This document shows, in pieces, positions 33,908-42,329 of a DNA stretch of 64,000 bases. This stretch comes from Olsenella sp. An270 (lineage in GTDB: Bacteria > Actinomycetota > Coriobacteriia > Coriobacteriales > Atopobiaceae). The notes under the pieces were generated by a model that worked only from the letters and a program-made list of their open reading frames with translations, did no database searches and was not told where the DNA came from. Location of the stretch: contig NZ_NFJF01000003.1 of assembly GCF_002159735.1 (NCBI RefSeq), positions 186,001 to 250,000 on the forward strand. The letters are read 5' to 3'. The position numbers and the translations under genes are program-made. Numbering within the stretch: the stretch's first letter is position 1; every line of letters begins with the position of its first letter.

Positions 33908-34062
33908 GCGCGCCGCGCACCGGACCGGCTGGCCCCGCACGCGGCGCGCCGAGTGTACGAGTTATCGCGTGATGACTCGGAGCGGATAGCCTACTACGCC
34001 ATGAACATAACGTAAGACAATATTCCTAGCGGTCATTGCGAGAGAAACTCGTACACTCGGCG
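33908..34062. repeat. Paired inverted repeats in the pflB-DUF1295 intergenic region
   Basis: GCGCGCCGCG (33908-33917)/CGCGGCGCGC (33940-33949) is followed by a 17-bp perfect repeat, 33947-33963 with 34046-34062 (arms around GAGTGTACGAGTT), spanning 116 bp with an AT-rich interior. It lies just past the DUF1295 gene stop (minus strand) and may be its terminator or a small palindromic element. Confidence 0.55.
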
Positions 34063-34080
34063 AGGGTGCGTGCCGTCGCG

Positions 34081-34845
34081 CTACCAGACGAACGGGATGA
34101 TGAGCTTGGTGCGGTCTGCGTAGGCGCGGTACTCCGGGTTCTCGCCGTAGCGGGCCTCGTGGCCCTTGGCCATGCGACGCGCGCCGTCGAGCATGATGAA
34201 GATGATGCAGACAAAGCCGACAAGCGCCATGGCCCACTGGCCCACGCCGGCGAGGCTCGTCGCGCCGGCGAGAAGGACGCCGGTCCAGAAGAGCATCTCG
34301 CCCAGGTAGTTGGGGCAGCGCACGACCGAGAAGAGCCCCTTGGTGGCGACCATGTCCGGACGCTCGGCCTTCTGGGCGCTCTTCTGCTGGTCGGCCACAG
34401 CCTCGACCACAGCGCCGGCCGCCATGACCACGACACCCACCCACAGCACGACGTCGTCGGGCGTGCCGTTGGCCAGGCGCAGGTGCAGCCCCGCCGTCTC
34501 GCAGACGTAGAGCGCGCCCATGAACAGCCACGCGAGCGCCTTCACAAAGACGGGCGGCTCCTCGCCCACCTTGGTGGCGAGCACCTTGCGATAGGCGGCG
34601 TTGCCCATCTCGCGACGGTAGAGGAACAGCCCCAGGCGCAGGCCGTACGCGAGGCAGACCACCAGGCCCGCGACGATGCCGGGGGTCAGCGCCCCCGCCC
34701 CGGCGCCCCAGACCACGCAGGCGACGGCGATGCCCGCCACGGCAAAGCCGTAGCCGATGGACATGAACCACACGAAGCGCCTGAAGCCCATGGAGCAGCA
34801 GGCGAGCGCCACCACGAAGAGGATGCCGATAAGTACCCAGTTCAC
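34081..34845 (-). CDS. DUF1295 family membrane reductase (steroid 5-alpha-reductase superfamily)
   Basis: The 254-residue membrane protein has six or seven helices and the C-terminal signature of the DUF1295/isoprenylcysteine methyltransferase-steroid reductase fold: CPNYLGEMLFWTG (about 177-189) and a terminal EYRAYADRTKLIIP segment. Members use NAD(P)H or SAM on lipid-like substrates; the substrate here is unknown. The gene is the last of a five-gene minus-strand operon (TetR, flavin reductase, membrane protein, SDR, this gene), starting 1 nt after the SDR stop. Confidence 0.8.
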   Translation of the reverse strand: MNWVLIGILFVVALACCSMGFRRFVWFMSIGYGFAVAGIAVACVVWGAGAGALTPGIVAGLVVCLAYGLRLGLFLYRREMGNAAYRKVLATKVGEEPPVFVKALAWLFMGALYVCETAGLHLRLANGTPDDVVLWVGVVVMAAGAVVEAVADQQKSAQKAERPDMVATKGLFSVVRCPNYLGEMLFWTGVLLAGATSLAGVGQWAMALVGFVCIIFIMLDGARRMAKGHEARYGENPEYRAYADRTKLIIPFVW

Positions 34846-34846
34846 G

Positions 34847-35755
34847 TTATGCCTCCTTAGCGGCCTTGGCGGCGAGCTCGGCCTCGATCACGGGCGCGTA
34901 GCTCTTCTCGGCGATGTACTCCCGGAAGCTGCGGCCGGGAATCTCGGTGTCTCCCACGCAGTCGTTCAAGAGCGTGAACTTGGAGAACTTGAGCACGTCG
35001 GACTTGCCCTGGGCCTTGATTTTGGGAAGCATCCCCAGCACGTCCATCATGAACGCCGGCACGGTCTTGACCGGGCCGTTCGTGACGCCGTCGGCGTTGT
35101 AGAACATCTCCGCGATCTGTCGGTAGGTGTAGGTCTCGGTGCCGCCCACGGAGTAGGTCTTGTTCTCGTCGCACATGGTCTCAAGGATGAAGCGGGCGAA
35201 GTCGCGCGTGTCCACGACGTTGGCGCGCGGCTCGAAGCCGCCCTTGGTCTTGAGCAGCTGGACGCTCTTTGACTTGATCATGGGCCAGAAGACGTGCGCG
35301 ATGTCGTAGAAGTAGCCCGTGGGGCGCCAGATCACGTAGGTGAGGCCGGACGCCTTGAGCGCCTCCTCCAGCATGAACTTGCTGTGGACCATCGGGATGC
35401 CCTCGCCCTTGTCGGCGTTGATGACGCTGACGTAGCCGAAGTGCGCCACGCCCGCGGCGCGCGCGGCCTCGATCAGGTTGAGGTTGCCCTGGTAGTCGAT
35501 GTCGTAGTTGGTGAAGCGCGTGGACGCCCCGGTGAGGCCGACGGTGGTGATCACCACGTCGGCGCCGTCGCAGAGGCCCTCCAGGGTCTCCGGGCGGGTG
35601 ACGTCGATCTGGCGCGTCTCAAAGCGGGACGCGTCCACGTCGTCGGGGACGCGCACCACCGCGTCGGCGGCCACGATCTGGTGGTCGGTCGCGCACAGCG
35701 CGCGCAGGATGTCGGAGCCCAGCTTGCCAAAGGCTCCCGTGAGCACGATCCTCAT
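34847..35755 (-). CDS. NAD(P)-binding atypical short-chain dehydrogenase/epimerase-like protein
   Basis: The 302-residue protein has an N-terminal Rossmann motif, VLTGAFGKLGSDIL (4-17), and the atypical-SDR pattern ADVVITTVGLTG (about 65-76), FGYVSVIN (about 106-113) and YVIWRPTGYFYD (about 139-150), without the canonical YxxxK in standard position. It resembles NmrA-like and NAD-dependent epimerase-like oxidoreductases. Its start abuts the stop of the preceding membrane protein with no gap, indicating coupled expression. The substrate is unknown; co-transcription with DUF1295 and a flavoprotein suggests hydrophobic-substrate reduction. Confidence 0.8.
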   Translation of the reverse strand: MRIVLTGAFGKLGSDILRALCATDHQIVAADAVVRVPDDVDASRFETRQIDVTRPETLEGLCDGADVVITTVGLTGASTRFTNYDIDYQGNLNLIEAARAAGVAHFGYVSVINADKGEGIPMVHSKFMLEEALKASGLTYVIWRPTGYFYDIAHVFWPMIKSKSVQLLKTKGGFEPRANVVDTRDFARFILETMCDENKTYSVGGTETYTYRQIAEMFYNADGVTNGPVKTVPAFMMDVLGMLPKIKAQGKSDVLKFSKFTLLNDCVGDTEIPGRSFREYIAEKSYAPVIEAELAAKAAKEA

Positions 35756-36382
35756 CTACTTGACCTCCTTCGGGCCCGCCGCGTGGAGCATGAGGGTGCC
35801 CCACAGGAAGCAGGCCATCGACAGCGTGTTGGTGAGCTGGGCGACCCAGTGCATGGAGCTCGAGTCGTCAAACTTGGCGCCGAGGTAGCCCATTCCGAGC
35901 ATGAACACGAAGGCCAGCGCAAAGGCAACGGGCACGAGCCTCTTGCCGCTGCGGGCGCCCTCGACGGCGAGAAGGACCTGCGCCCCGCCGAGCCCGACCA
36001 CCTGCATGACGATGAACGGGATCGAGGTCGTGGTGGCCGCCGGGGCCGCGCCCGCGGCGAGCGCCGACGAGGCGTTCTTCTCGCCCTTCCAGAAGAGGCC
36101 CGTGAGCCCCAGGAAGAAGAGGAGGAAGCCCGGTCCCTGCAGCGTGAAGAGCGCGTGGTCGAGAAGGACGTAGTCGCAGACGCCCGTGGCGTAGAGCAGC
36201 TTCCAGAGCGCTTTCATGAAGCCGCCGAGAAACGCCATGATGGAACCGGCGGCCACGAGCGAGTAGGCGCCCTTGGGCAGGCGGTCGTAGAGGTCGCGCT
36301 GGAGGATGACGGCGGCCACGAGGAACAGGGCCACGGGAACGCAGTCCACGAGCGCCATCGCGACGGTGATGCCCCCGCCCAT
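35756..36382 (-). CDS. Membrane protein of unknown function
   Basis: The 208-residue protein has six hydrophobic segments (about 7-25, 42-62, 75-93, 115-135, 147-165, 180-198) with few charges. No family is recognised. It sits between a flavin reductase gene (1-nt overlap, TGATG) and the SDR gene (adjacent), so it is an integral part of the TetR-controlled operon. It may anchor or supply electrons to the soluble partners, which is speculation. Confidence 0.65.
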   Translation of the reverse strand: MGGGITVAMALVDCVPVALFLVAAVILQRDLYDRLPKGAYSLVAAGSIMAFLGGFMKALWKLLYATGVCDYVLLDHALFTLQGPGFLLFFLGLTGLFWKGEKNASSALAAGAAPAATTTSIPFIVMQVVGLGGAQVLLAVEGARSGKRLVPVAFALAFVFMLGMGYLGAKFDDSSSMHWVAQLTNTLSMACFLWGTLMLHAAGPKEVK

Positions 36383-37317
36383 CAGCGCTTGTCCTTCTCG
36401 GCGCGGCGCTTGTCGTTGATGATCTTGACGTGCTCGTCGGTGATGAGCTCGACGCCGTTCTCCTTGGCCCAGGCCACGCAGCCGTTGAGGACGGTCTTGA
36501 GGAACGGGCGCGGCACCTTGGCGAAGTTCTTGAGCGCCTCGTCGGTGAACTTGACCGTGTCGTCCGCGCGGTTGGCCGCGTAGCGGATGGACTCGATGTC
36601 CACTTCCTTGGGGGCGGGGATGGGCTCGGCGATGGGCTTGGCGAGCTTGGGGAAGCGCGTGTACCAGAAGTTGGTGGAGTCACGGTAGCCGTAGTCCACG
36701 GGCACGGGCGGGAAGCTCGTCTTGGTGACGCCGTTCACGATGGCGTCGTAGTAGCGCTCCTTCATGAGGATCTTGTCGATGTGCAGGATGAAGTGGGCGC
36801 CGTACTTGGACGTGATGCCGTTGAAGTCGTTGTAGGGGCCGGGGTGTCCGTCGTCGATGTCCTCCACGCGGAACTTGTCGGCGCCCTCGAGCTCGGCGGC
36901 CCAGGTGCACTCGAAGACCTGGAACGCGGTCTTGATCACGGGCGGGCGCAGCGGGTCTGAGGGGTCGGCCTGGCCGGGCTCCATCTCAAACTTGAGGTCG
37001 CCCATCTTCTCGGCGGAGGGGCCGGGGAAGCCCAGACGCACGGCCTCCTTGAAGCTCTCGCGGTCGTCGGGGATGAAGTTGAGGGCGCACTTGTGCGTGC
37101 GGAGCAGGTTGGCGCAGGTGTTGGACGTGTTGCGGCACTCCAGCAGCATCGCGTAGCGGTCCTTGCCGGCGATGTAGTACGGGAAGCACAGCGAGTACGA
37201 GCCGATGTTGAGGGAGCCGTCGGGGTTCATCGTGGAGATGCACACCGTCGGCATGGGGAAGAACGCCGACGTCTGGTAGAAGTTGTCGACGATCCTCAGG
37301 TCCTTGAAGCTGCTCAT
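36382..37317 (-). CDS. Flavin reductase-like FMN-binding protein
   Basis: The 311-residue protein has the flavin-reductase-like split-barrel pattern in its N-terminal 200 residues: FPMPTVCISTMNPDGSLNIGSYS (described in part), NTCANLLRTHKCALNF, and a conserved substrate-side segment. A C-terminal extension of about 100 residues contains PRPFLKTVLNGCVAWAKENG. Members bind FMN and reduce flavins or aromatic substrates. ATG 37317 follows AAGGAGG and overlaps the TetR stop by 4 nt (ATGA). A much longer in-frame reading to 37911 runs antiphase through the regulator gene and is rejected. Confidence 0.82.
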   Translation of the reverse strand: MSSFKDLRIVDNFYQTSAFFPMPTVCISTMNPDGSLNIGSYSLCFPYYIAGKDRYAMLLECRNTSNTCANLLRTHKCALNFIPDDRESFKEAVRLGFPGPSAEKMGDLKFEMEPGQADPSDPLRPPVIKTAFQVFECTWAAELEGADKFRVEDIDDGHPGPYNDFNGITSKYGAHFILHIDKILMKERYYDAIVNGVTKTSFPPVPVDYGYRDSTNFWYTRFPKLAKPIAEPIPAPKEVDIESIRYAANRADDTVKFTDEALKNFAKVPRPFLKTVLNGCVAWAKENGVELITDEHVKIINDKRRAEKDKR

Positions 37318-37874
37318 GATTCTTGTCCTCCTTCTGTATGCGGGGCGCCCGCGGCGAGGGCGGACGCAAGCTTGCCCATGGCTGGGGTGCCGAGGTCGGC
37401 GTTGACCGAGCAGGCGAGAAGGGCCTCGGCCAGCACGTCGGCGAGCGGGGCGAGGTCCGCGCGGCCGGCGCGCTCCGTCACGGCGCGCACGGGGCGCGCG
37501 ACCTGCTCGCGGAGCATGCGGTGGTAGCGGGTGAGGTAGCTCGAGGCGCTGCCGCCCTCGTACTGCTGCCACGTGGGGCGGTAGGCGTCCGAGAAGGCGT
37601 TGAGCTCGTCGCAGAGGTCGCAGAGTCCCCGCTCGAGGTCGGTGGCCGCGGCCGCGACGGCGTCCATGCGCGCGAGGGCGTCCTGCCAGTCGGCGAGCGC
37701 GAGCGTCGCGACGATCTCCTCCTTGTCGGAGAAGTAGTTGTAGATGGTCCCCGGCGCCACGCCCACGCGCTGGGCGAGGGCGCGCATGGAGAGGGAGCGC
37801 CATCCGTCGGCGGCGAGGGCCTCGCGCGCGGCGTCGAGGATGCGCTCCCGCAGGTTCTCGATGATCTTGGGCAT
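37314..37874 (-). CDS. TetR family transcriptional regulator
   Basis: The 186-residue repressor has a TetR N-terminal helix-turn-helix: RILDAAREALAADGWRSLSMRALAQRVGVAPGTIYNYF-like sequence at about 10-48, with GVAPGTIYNYFSDKEEI recognition helix. The C-terminal ligand domain is not classifiable. It is first in a five-gene operon and overlaps the next gene by 4 nt. A 14-bp palindrome 24 nt upstream of its start is a probable autoregulatory operator. The ligand is unknown, but hydrophobic substrates of the downstream reductases are a reasonable guess. Confidence 0.88.
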   Translation of the reverse strand: MPKIIENLRERILDAAREALAADGWRSLSMRALAQRVGVAPGTIYNYFSDKEEIVATLALADWQDALARMDAVAAAATDLERGLCDLCDELNAFSDAYRPTWQQYEGGSASSYLTRYHRMLREQVARPVRAVTERAGRADLAPLADVLAEALLACSVNADLGTPAMGKLASALAAGAPHTEGGQES

Positions 37875-37897
37875 GGACGTCCTTCTCGCCAGCCTTT

Positions 37898-37911
37898 ATG
37901 AACGCGTTCAT
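37898..37911. promoter_or_regulatory. Palindromic operator upstream of the tetR operon
   Basis: ATGAACGCGTTCAT is a perfect 14-bp palindrome of the TGAAC-N2-GTTCA type typical for TetR-family operators. It lies 24 bp upstream of the regulator's start codon. Confidence 0.65.
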
Positions 37912-37968
37912 TTTAAGGTCGGCGACGGGCTTTGCAAGGGTCGAGAAGGACGAACGGGGGAGCGGCGG

Positions 37969-38610
37969 CTACTGCTCCTGCTCGTGGCGCTCGCGCAGGG
38001 CGGGGAGGATGCGCTTGACGACCCACCACACGGCCACGGCGACCACGATGACGATGATGACGTACTTGACGATGTCGGAGACCCACTCGGCCTGCTCGGT
38101 CACCGTCTCCCACGCGCTGCCGGCGGCCGCGCCGAGCGAGCAGAGGATCGTGTTCCACACCGCGGAGCCGACGAGCGTGTAGAGCGAGAAGCGCACGACG
38201 TTCATCTTGGCGGTGCCGGCGGGGATGGAGATGAGGCTGCGCACGACGGGGATGCAGCGGCAGATGAGGACCGTCACCTGCCCCTTGCGGTCGAACCAGT
38301 CGACGGCGCTGGCGATGTCGTCGGGCTTGAAGCCCAGAAGGCGCATCGGGCGCGTGCCGAAGAACGCCATGAGGCGCTCGCGCGAGAGGAGCCGGCCCAC
38401 GCCGTAGAGGATGTAGGCGCCGGTGATCGATCCGATGGTCGCGGCGATGATCACGCCGGGGAGCGTGAGGTCGGTCGTGGTGGTGAAGAAGCCCGAGAGC
38501 GGCAGGATCAGCTCGCTCGGGATGGGCGGGAACACGTTCTCGAAGAAGATGAGGAACCAGACGCCGATGTAGCCGAACTGGCTGATGAGGTTGGTGAAGA
38601 CGTCCTCCAT
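37969..38610 (-). CDS. DedA family membrane protein
   Basis: The 213-residue integral membrane protein has the DedA/SNARE-associated fold: FLIFFENVFPPIPSELILPLSGF near 20-42 and RCIPVVRSLISIPAGTAKM near 118-136, including the conserved Arg residues and the PxGxxxM element. DedA proteins act as lipid (undecaprenyl or phospholipid) transporters and affect membrane integrity. ATG 38610 follows AAAGGAG on the minus strand. It is a single-gene unit lying upstream of, and not overlapping, the tetR operon. Confidence 0.92.
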   Translation of the reverse strand: MEDVFTNLISQFGYIGVWFLIFFENVFPPIPSELILPLSGFFTTTTDLTLPGVIIAATIGSITGAYILYGVGRLLSRERLMAFFGTRPMRLLGFKPDDIASAVDWFDRKGQVTVLICRCIPVVRSLISIPAGTAKMNVVRFSLYTLVGSAVWNTILCSLGAAAGSAWETVTEQAEWVSDIVKYVIIVIVVAVAVWWVVKRILPALRERHEQEQ

Positions 38611-39093
38611 GGGACTCCTTTCGGGAAACGGCAGCGCGCTCCATTATCGCCGCTCGCGCCGCGCGCGGCGAAATAATCAACGATTGCACAGAAGTTGGAC
38701 ATTGCGACAAACTTGCACTTCCGGCGAGAGGCGCAATCCTTCACCGTAATTTGCAGCTGGGCACCAAAAGAAAGAATACAAACTCCAGCTTTATGAGCGA
38801 GCTGTCCTCCGCCCTGCGCACAAGGAGGCTGAGCGTGCCTACCATTTCAGCTGCCTGGAACGGCGCATAGTCGTCACGTTGCCTTGCTCGCCGCTTGCTG
38901 GTCTGGGCGCGGCGTTCTGCTGCAGGTTGGGTCTCGGGCGTGGTCGAGGAGATCATGCGCCACGGACTATGTATTACACTACCGGATAGCACGAAAAGGT
39001 TCCGACACGCCTTCGGTGCCCTCTGCCCGGGCTACCAGGCAGAGGGCCCTTCCACGATCGTCTCTACTCACATCTCGAGGGGATGGAGCAGTG
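38611..39093. other. 483-bp intergenic region between dedA and the GtrB-like gene
   Basis: No convincing gene was found; short open frames on either strand lack ribosome sites. The middle (38730-38800) is AT-rich. TATTACACT at 38972-38980 may contain a -10 box for the downstream glycosyltransferase. A 9-bp hairpin CCCTCTGCC (39019-39027)/GGCAGAGGG (39038-39046) lies in the presumed 5' leader and could be a leader terminator or processing site. Confidence 0.5.
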
Positions 39094-40074
39094 ATGCAGC
39101 AAGAGAGCGCCAAGCCGACCCCGCCCGAGCTGTGGGTTGTCGTGCCCTGCTACCGCGAGGAGGAGGTCCTGCCCATCACGGCGGACGCCCTCCATTCGCT
39201 CATGGGCGCGCTGGTGAACGAGGGGGCCATCTCAGCCTCGTCCAGGGTCCTGCTGGTGGACGACGGCAGTCCCGATGGGACGTGGGGGCTCATACGCGCC
39301 CTGGCCGAGGATCCGGCGTTCGGCGGGCTCTTCTGCGGCATCTCGCTCGCGCACAACCGTGGCCACCAGTCGGCGCTTCTCGCCGGGCTCATGGAGGCGC
39401 TCGAGCGCGGCTGTGACTGCGCGGTCTCCATGGATGCCGACCTGCAGGACGACCCTGCCGCGGTGAGGGAGATGCTCGAGGCGCACGCCGCCGGCGCCGA
39501 GGTGGTCTTTGGCGTGAGGTCGTCCCGGGAGCGGGACACCGCGTTCAAGCGCGGTACGGCGCACGCGTTCTACCGTCTCATGTCAGCGCTCGGCGTGGAG
39601 ACGGTGCCCGACTCCGCGGACTATCGCCTCATGGGCAGGCACGCCCTCGAGGCGCTCTCCGGCTATGGCGAGGAGAACCTGTTCCTGCGGGGCATTGTGC
39701 CGTCGCTGGGCTTCAGGACCGCGAAGGTCTACTACGAGCGGGGCGAGCGCGCGGCCGGCGAGTCCAAGTACCCTCTCGCCAAGATGGTGGCCTTCGCGGT
39801 GGAGGGCGTCACGTCCTTCTCGACGGCGCCCATCCGCATGGTCGCGGCGGCGGGGGCGGTCTTTCTGGTCATCGCGCTCGTCATGCTCGTGTGGTCGCTC
39901 CTGTCCGCCTTCCTCGGGTCGACCGAGCCCGGCTGGGCGAGCCTTATGGTCTCGCTGTGGTTCATCGGCGGCGCGGTAATGCTCTCGCTTGGGGTAGTTG
40001 GCGAGTACGTGGGCAAGTGCTACCTCGAGTCCAAGCGGCGCCCGCGCTGGCACATTGCCGAGCGCGTTGGGTAA
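39094..40074 (+). CDS. Polyprenyl-phosphate glycosyltransferase, GT2 (GtrB/DPM1-like)
   Basis: The 326-residue enzyme has a GT2 domain (about 12-240) with VVPCYREEE, the nucleotide-binding LLVDDGSPDGT and the catalytic/metal SMDADLQDDP (DxD), plus two C-terminal transmembrane helices (about 247-270, 285-307). This is the GtrB/YkcC layout, transferring a hexose from UDP/GDP-sugar to undecaprenyl phosphate at the inner face of the membrane. ATG 39094 has GGAG 6 nt upstream. The GtrA-type protein gene follows after 3 nt, so together they would make and flip the lipid-linked sugar for cell-envelope glycosylation. Confidence 0.9.
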   Translation: MQQESAKPTPPELWVVVPCYREEEVLPITADALHSLMGALVNEGAISASSRVLLVDDGSPDGTWGLIRALAEDPAFGGLFCGISLAHNRGHQSALLAGLMEALERGCDCAVSMDADLQDDPAAVREMLEAHAAGAEVVFGVRSSRERDTAFKRGTAHAFYRLMSALGVETVPDSADYRLMGRHALEALSGYGEENLFLRGIVPSLGFRTAKVYYERGERAAGESKYPLAKMVAFAVEGVTSFSTAPIRMVAAAGAVFLVIALVMLVWSLLSAFLGSTEPGWASLMVSLWFIGGAVMLSLGVVGEYVGKCYLESKRRPRWHIAERVG

Positions 40075-40077
40075 GGC

Positions 40078-40464
40078 ATGCGCGGGCTCATTGAACAGCT
40101 GCTCAAGTTCGGGGTCGTCGGTGCGGCGGCGACGCTCATAGACTTTGCCGTCATGATCGCGCTGACCGAGCTCGCGGGGCTTGACCCAGTGATTTCGGCG
40201 GGAGTATCGTTCACCGTCTCCGTGGTCTTCAACTACCTCGCCTCCATGCGCTTCGTGTTCACGCGGCGTGAGGACCTTGGCCGTGCGGCGGAGGCGGCGA
40301 TTTTCGTAGCGCTGTCGCTCGCGGGCCTGGCGATCAACGAGGTGCTCATGTGGCTCGGCGTCACCATGCTCAGGCTCAACTACGTCCTGGTCAAGGTGGC
40401 TGCCACGTGCGTGGTCATGCTCTGGAACTTCCTCTCCAGGAAGCGGTGGCTCGACGCGTCGTGA
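40078..40464 (+). CDS. GtrA family membrane protein
   Basis: The 128-residue protein has four transmembrane helices and the GtrA start LLKFGVVGAAATLIDF, followed by NYLASMRFVF and, near the end, MLWNFLSRKRW. GtrA proteins are proposed flippases for polyprenyl-phosphate-linked sugars. It begins 3 nt after the GtrB-like gene. A G+C hairpin at 40528-40547 follows and probably ends the operon. Confidence 0.9.
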   Translation: MRGLIEQLLKFGVVGAAATLIDFAVMIALTELAGLDPVISAGVSFTVSVVFNYLASMRFVFTRREDLGRAAEAAIFVALSLAGLAINEVLMWLGVTMLRLNYVLVKVAATCVVMLWNFLSRKRWLDAS

Positions 40465-40527
40465 ACAATCCTCCATCGGCTGGGGCACCCCGAAGGGATC
40501 TGGCCGACATTACATCAACTCTGAAAT

Positions 40528-40547
40528 GGTTGCCCCAATGGGGAACC
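40528..40547 (+). terminator. Hairpin after the gtrBA-like operon
   Basis: GGTTGCCCC (40528-40536) pairs with GGGGAACC (40540-40547) with one mismatch. No T-tract follows. It sits between convergent genes (gtrA-like and alcohol dehydrogenase). Confidence 0.4.
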
Positions 40548-40639
40548 TCACGAGGGTCTTGCGTCACGGTGTGAGTGCGCAGTGGGGCCTTCTCGCCGTA
40601 AGATCTGACGCCCGAGATGAGGAGGGCCCTTGGCCTGCC

Positions 40640-41875
40640 CTAGAGCGCGGACTCATAGATGGCGCGGACGTCGTCGAGTGAGAGGCGCATGAGGTCGCCG
40701 ATCTCGCGGCCCTTGTTCTGCTCGAGCGTGCCCAGCAGCGCCGGGATCTGCTCGGCCGTGACGCCGAGCTCGCCGAGGGTGCGCGGCATGCCCATGGAGA
40801 CGAAGAACTCCTGCAGCTCGTCGATCGTGGCGGTGACGGCGTCGGCCACGGCCTGCTCGGGCGTCACGTCCACGGCGTCCGCCTCGGGGTCGACCGGCTC
40901 GATGCCAAAGACGTCGCGGCCGAAGGAGAGGAAGCGCTCGGGGTTGGCGCGCCAGACGTAGCGCATCCACGCGGGGAAGACCACCGCGAGGCCCGCGCCG
41001 TGCGTGATGGTCGCATCGTGGGCGGAGAGCTCGTGCTCGAGGGCGTGGCTCTCCCAGCCGCCGGCGCGCGCGTTCGGCTTGGCGTTGCGGCCCAGGCCCG
41101 CCAGCCCGTTGTGCGCGAGCATGCCCGCCCACATGATGTTGGCGCGGGCGTCGTAGTCCTTAGGGTCGGCGAGGGCGCGCGGCGCCTCCTCCATGAGCGA
41201 GCGTACGAGGCCGCAGGCGATGTTGTCGGTCACGGGCACGGGCCCGTAGCTGGAGAAGTAGCGCTCCATGATGTGCGCGCACATGTCGGTCACGCCGGCC
41301 GCGGTCTGGTAGGCGGGGAGCGTGAAGGTGAGCTCGGGGTCCATGACTGCGAGCTCGGGGCGGTTGAGGTCGGTGGAGAGGCCGCGCTTGAGGCAGAGCT
41401 CGTCGTTTGAGATGACGCAGGAGTCGCTCGCCTCGGAGCCGGCGGCGGGGATCGTGAGGACGCAGGCCACGGCGGGCTTGCCCTCGGCGACGGGCGCCGC
41501 CTTCTTGGCAAAGAGGTCCCAGACGTCGCCCGCGTGGGGGACGCCGAGGGAGATGGCCTTGGCGGTGTCGATGGCCGAGCCGCCGCCCACGGCGAGGATC
41601 ACGTCGGCGCCAAAGGAGCGCGCCGCCGCCACGCCCTCGCGAACGTGCGCGACGCTCGGGTTGGGGCGCGCGCCGCCGAGCTCGTCATGCGCGACGCCGG
41701 CGGCGTCGAGGGAGGCGAGCACGCGCTCGAGCGTGCCCGTGCGCACCACGGAGCCCTGGCCGTAGACGACGAGCGCGCGGACGTGGCCGAGGGCGGCGAG
41801 CTCGGCGCCGGTGCGGTCGCAGACGCCGCGGCCAAAGACGAAGCGGGTGGGCGAGAAGAACGTGAAGTCGTTCAC
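40640..41875 (-). CDS. Iron-containing alcohol dehydrogenase (butanol dehydrogenase-like)
   Basis: The 411-residue NAD(P)H-dependent enzyme has the group III ADH nucleotide signature AVGGGSAIDTAKAIS (about 95-109) and the metal-binding His/Asp residues in ELAVMDPELT, DMCAHIMERYF, ESHALEHELSAHDATITHGAGLAVVFP. The closest type is YqhD/BDH, reducing aldehydes during fermentation. I start at GTG 41875, which has AAAGGAG at correct spacing; the ATG 24 nt upstream overlaps that ribosome site. It is a lone gene and likely a sink for reductant from PFL-based fermentation. Confidence 0.9.
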   Translation of the reverse strand: MNDFTFFSPTRFVFGRGVCDRTGAELAALGHVRALVVYGQGSVVRTGTLERVLASLDAAGVAHDELGGARPNPSVAHVREGVAAARSFGADVILAVGGGSAIDTAKAISLGVPHAGDVWDLFAKKAAPVAEGKPAVACVLTIPAAGSEASDSCVISNDELCLKRGLSTDLNRPELAVMDPELTFTLPAYQTAAGVTDMCAHIMERYFSSYGPVPVTDNIACGLVRSLMEEAPRALADPKDYDARANIMWAGMLAHNGLAGLGRNAKPNARAGGWESHALEHELSAHDATITHGAGLAVVFPAWMRYVWRANPERFLSFGRDVFGIEPVDPEADAVDVTPEQAVADAVTATIDELQEFFVSMGMPRTLGELGVTAEQIPALLGTLEQNKGREIGDLMRLSLDDVRAIYESAL

Positions 41876-42002
41876 GGTGGCTCCTTTCGTGGGATGCATG
41901 AGAAGAGCTTAGCGCTTGCACGGCGCTTGTGCGGCGCTTACGTCCGGTTGACGTGGCGGCGATACGGTGTAGCCGTACGGTCATCTGTCGAGGGGGTGCG
42001 CC

Positions 42003-42200
42003 ATGCTGGGCGAGAAGATCGTGGGGGCCGAGGCGTCGTATCTGAGGAGGCTCGGCGCGCTGAGCGGGATGCTCTGCGGCACCTGCGCCCTTCTCGGCCT
42101 CGTGCTCGTGGCGCTGCAGCCGACCGTCGAGAACCTCGGCGCGCTTCTCGCCTGCGCGGCCGTCTCCGGCGCGGGCGTCGCGCTCGCCCGGGCAAGCTAG
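42003..42200 (+). CDS. Small two-helix membrane protein of unknown function
   Basis: The 65-residue product has two hydrophobic helices (about 18-38 and 43-60) separated by a short loop. ATG 42003 follows GAGGGGG at correct spacing, the only strong sign that it is translated. No family is recognised. It lies divergent from the alcohol dehydrogenase and upstream of the bile salt hydrolase gene, with 129 bp between. Confidence 0.5.
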   Translation: MLGEKIVGAEASYLRRLGALSGMLCGTCALLGLVLVALQPTVENLGALLACAAVSGAGVALARAS

Positions 42201-42329
42201 CCTCGCCCCCCAACCTGAAAGCGCGGACAGCGTCGTGCTCGTCCCGTGCAGGCCGGCCCCTCGGTCTGGGCGCCCGCACGGTCGGGTAGCATCCCCTCAA
42301 CAACGGTTCCGACCCAAGGGAGATGCGCC

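Noticed and set aside
38741-38992. 83-residue minus-strand open frame before the GtrB-like gene
   Set aside because: No ribosome site, no motif and low protein-like quality; kept as intergenic.
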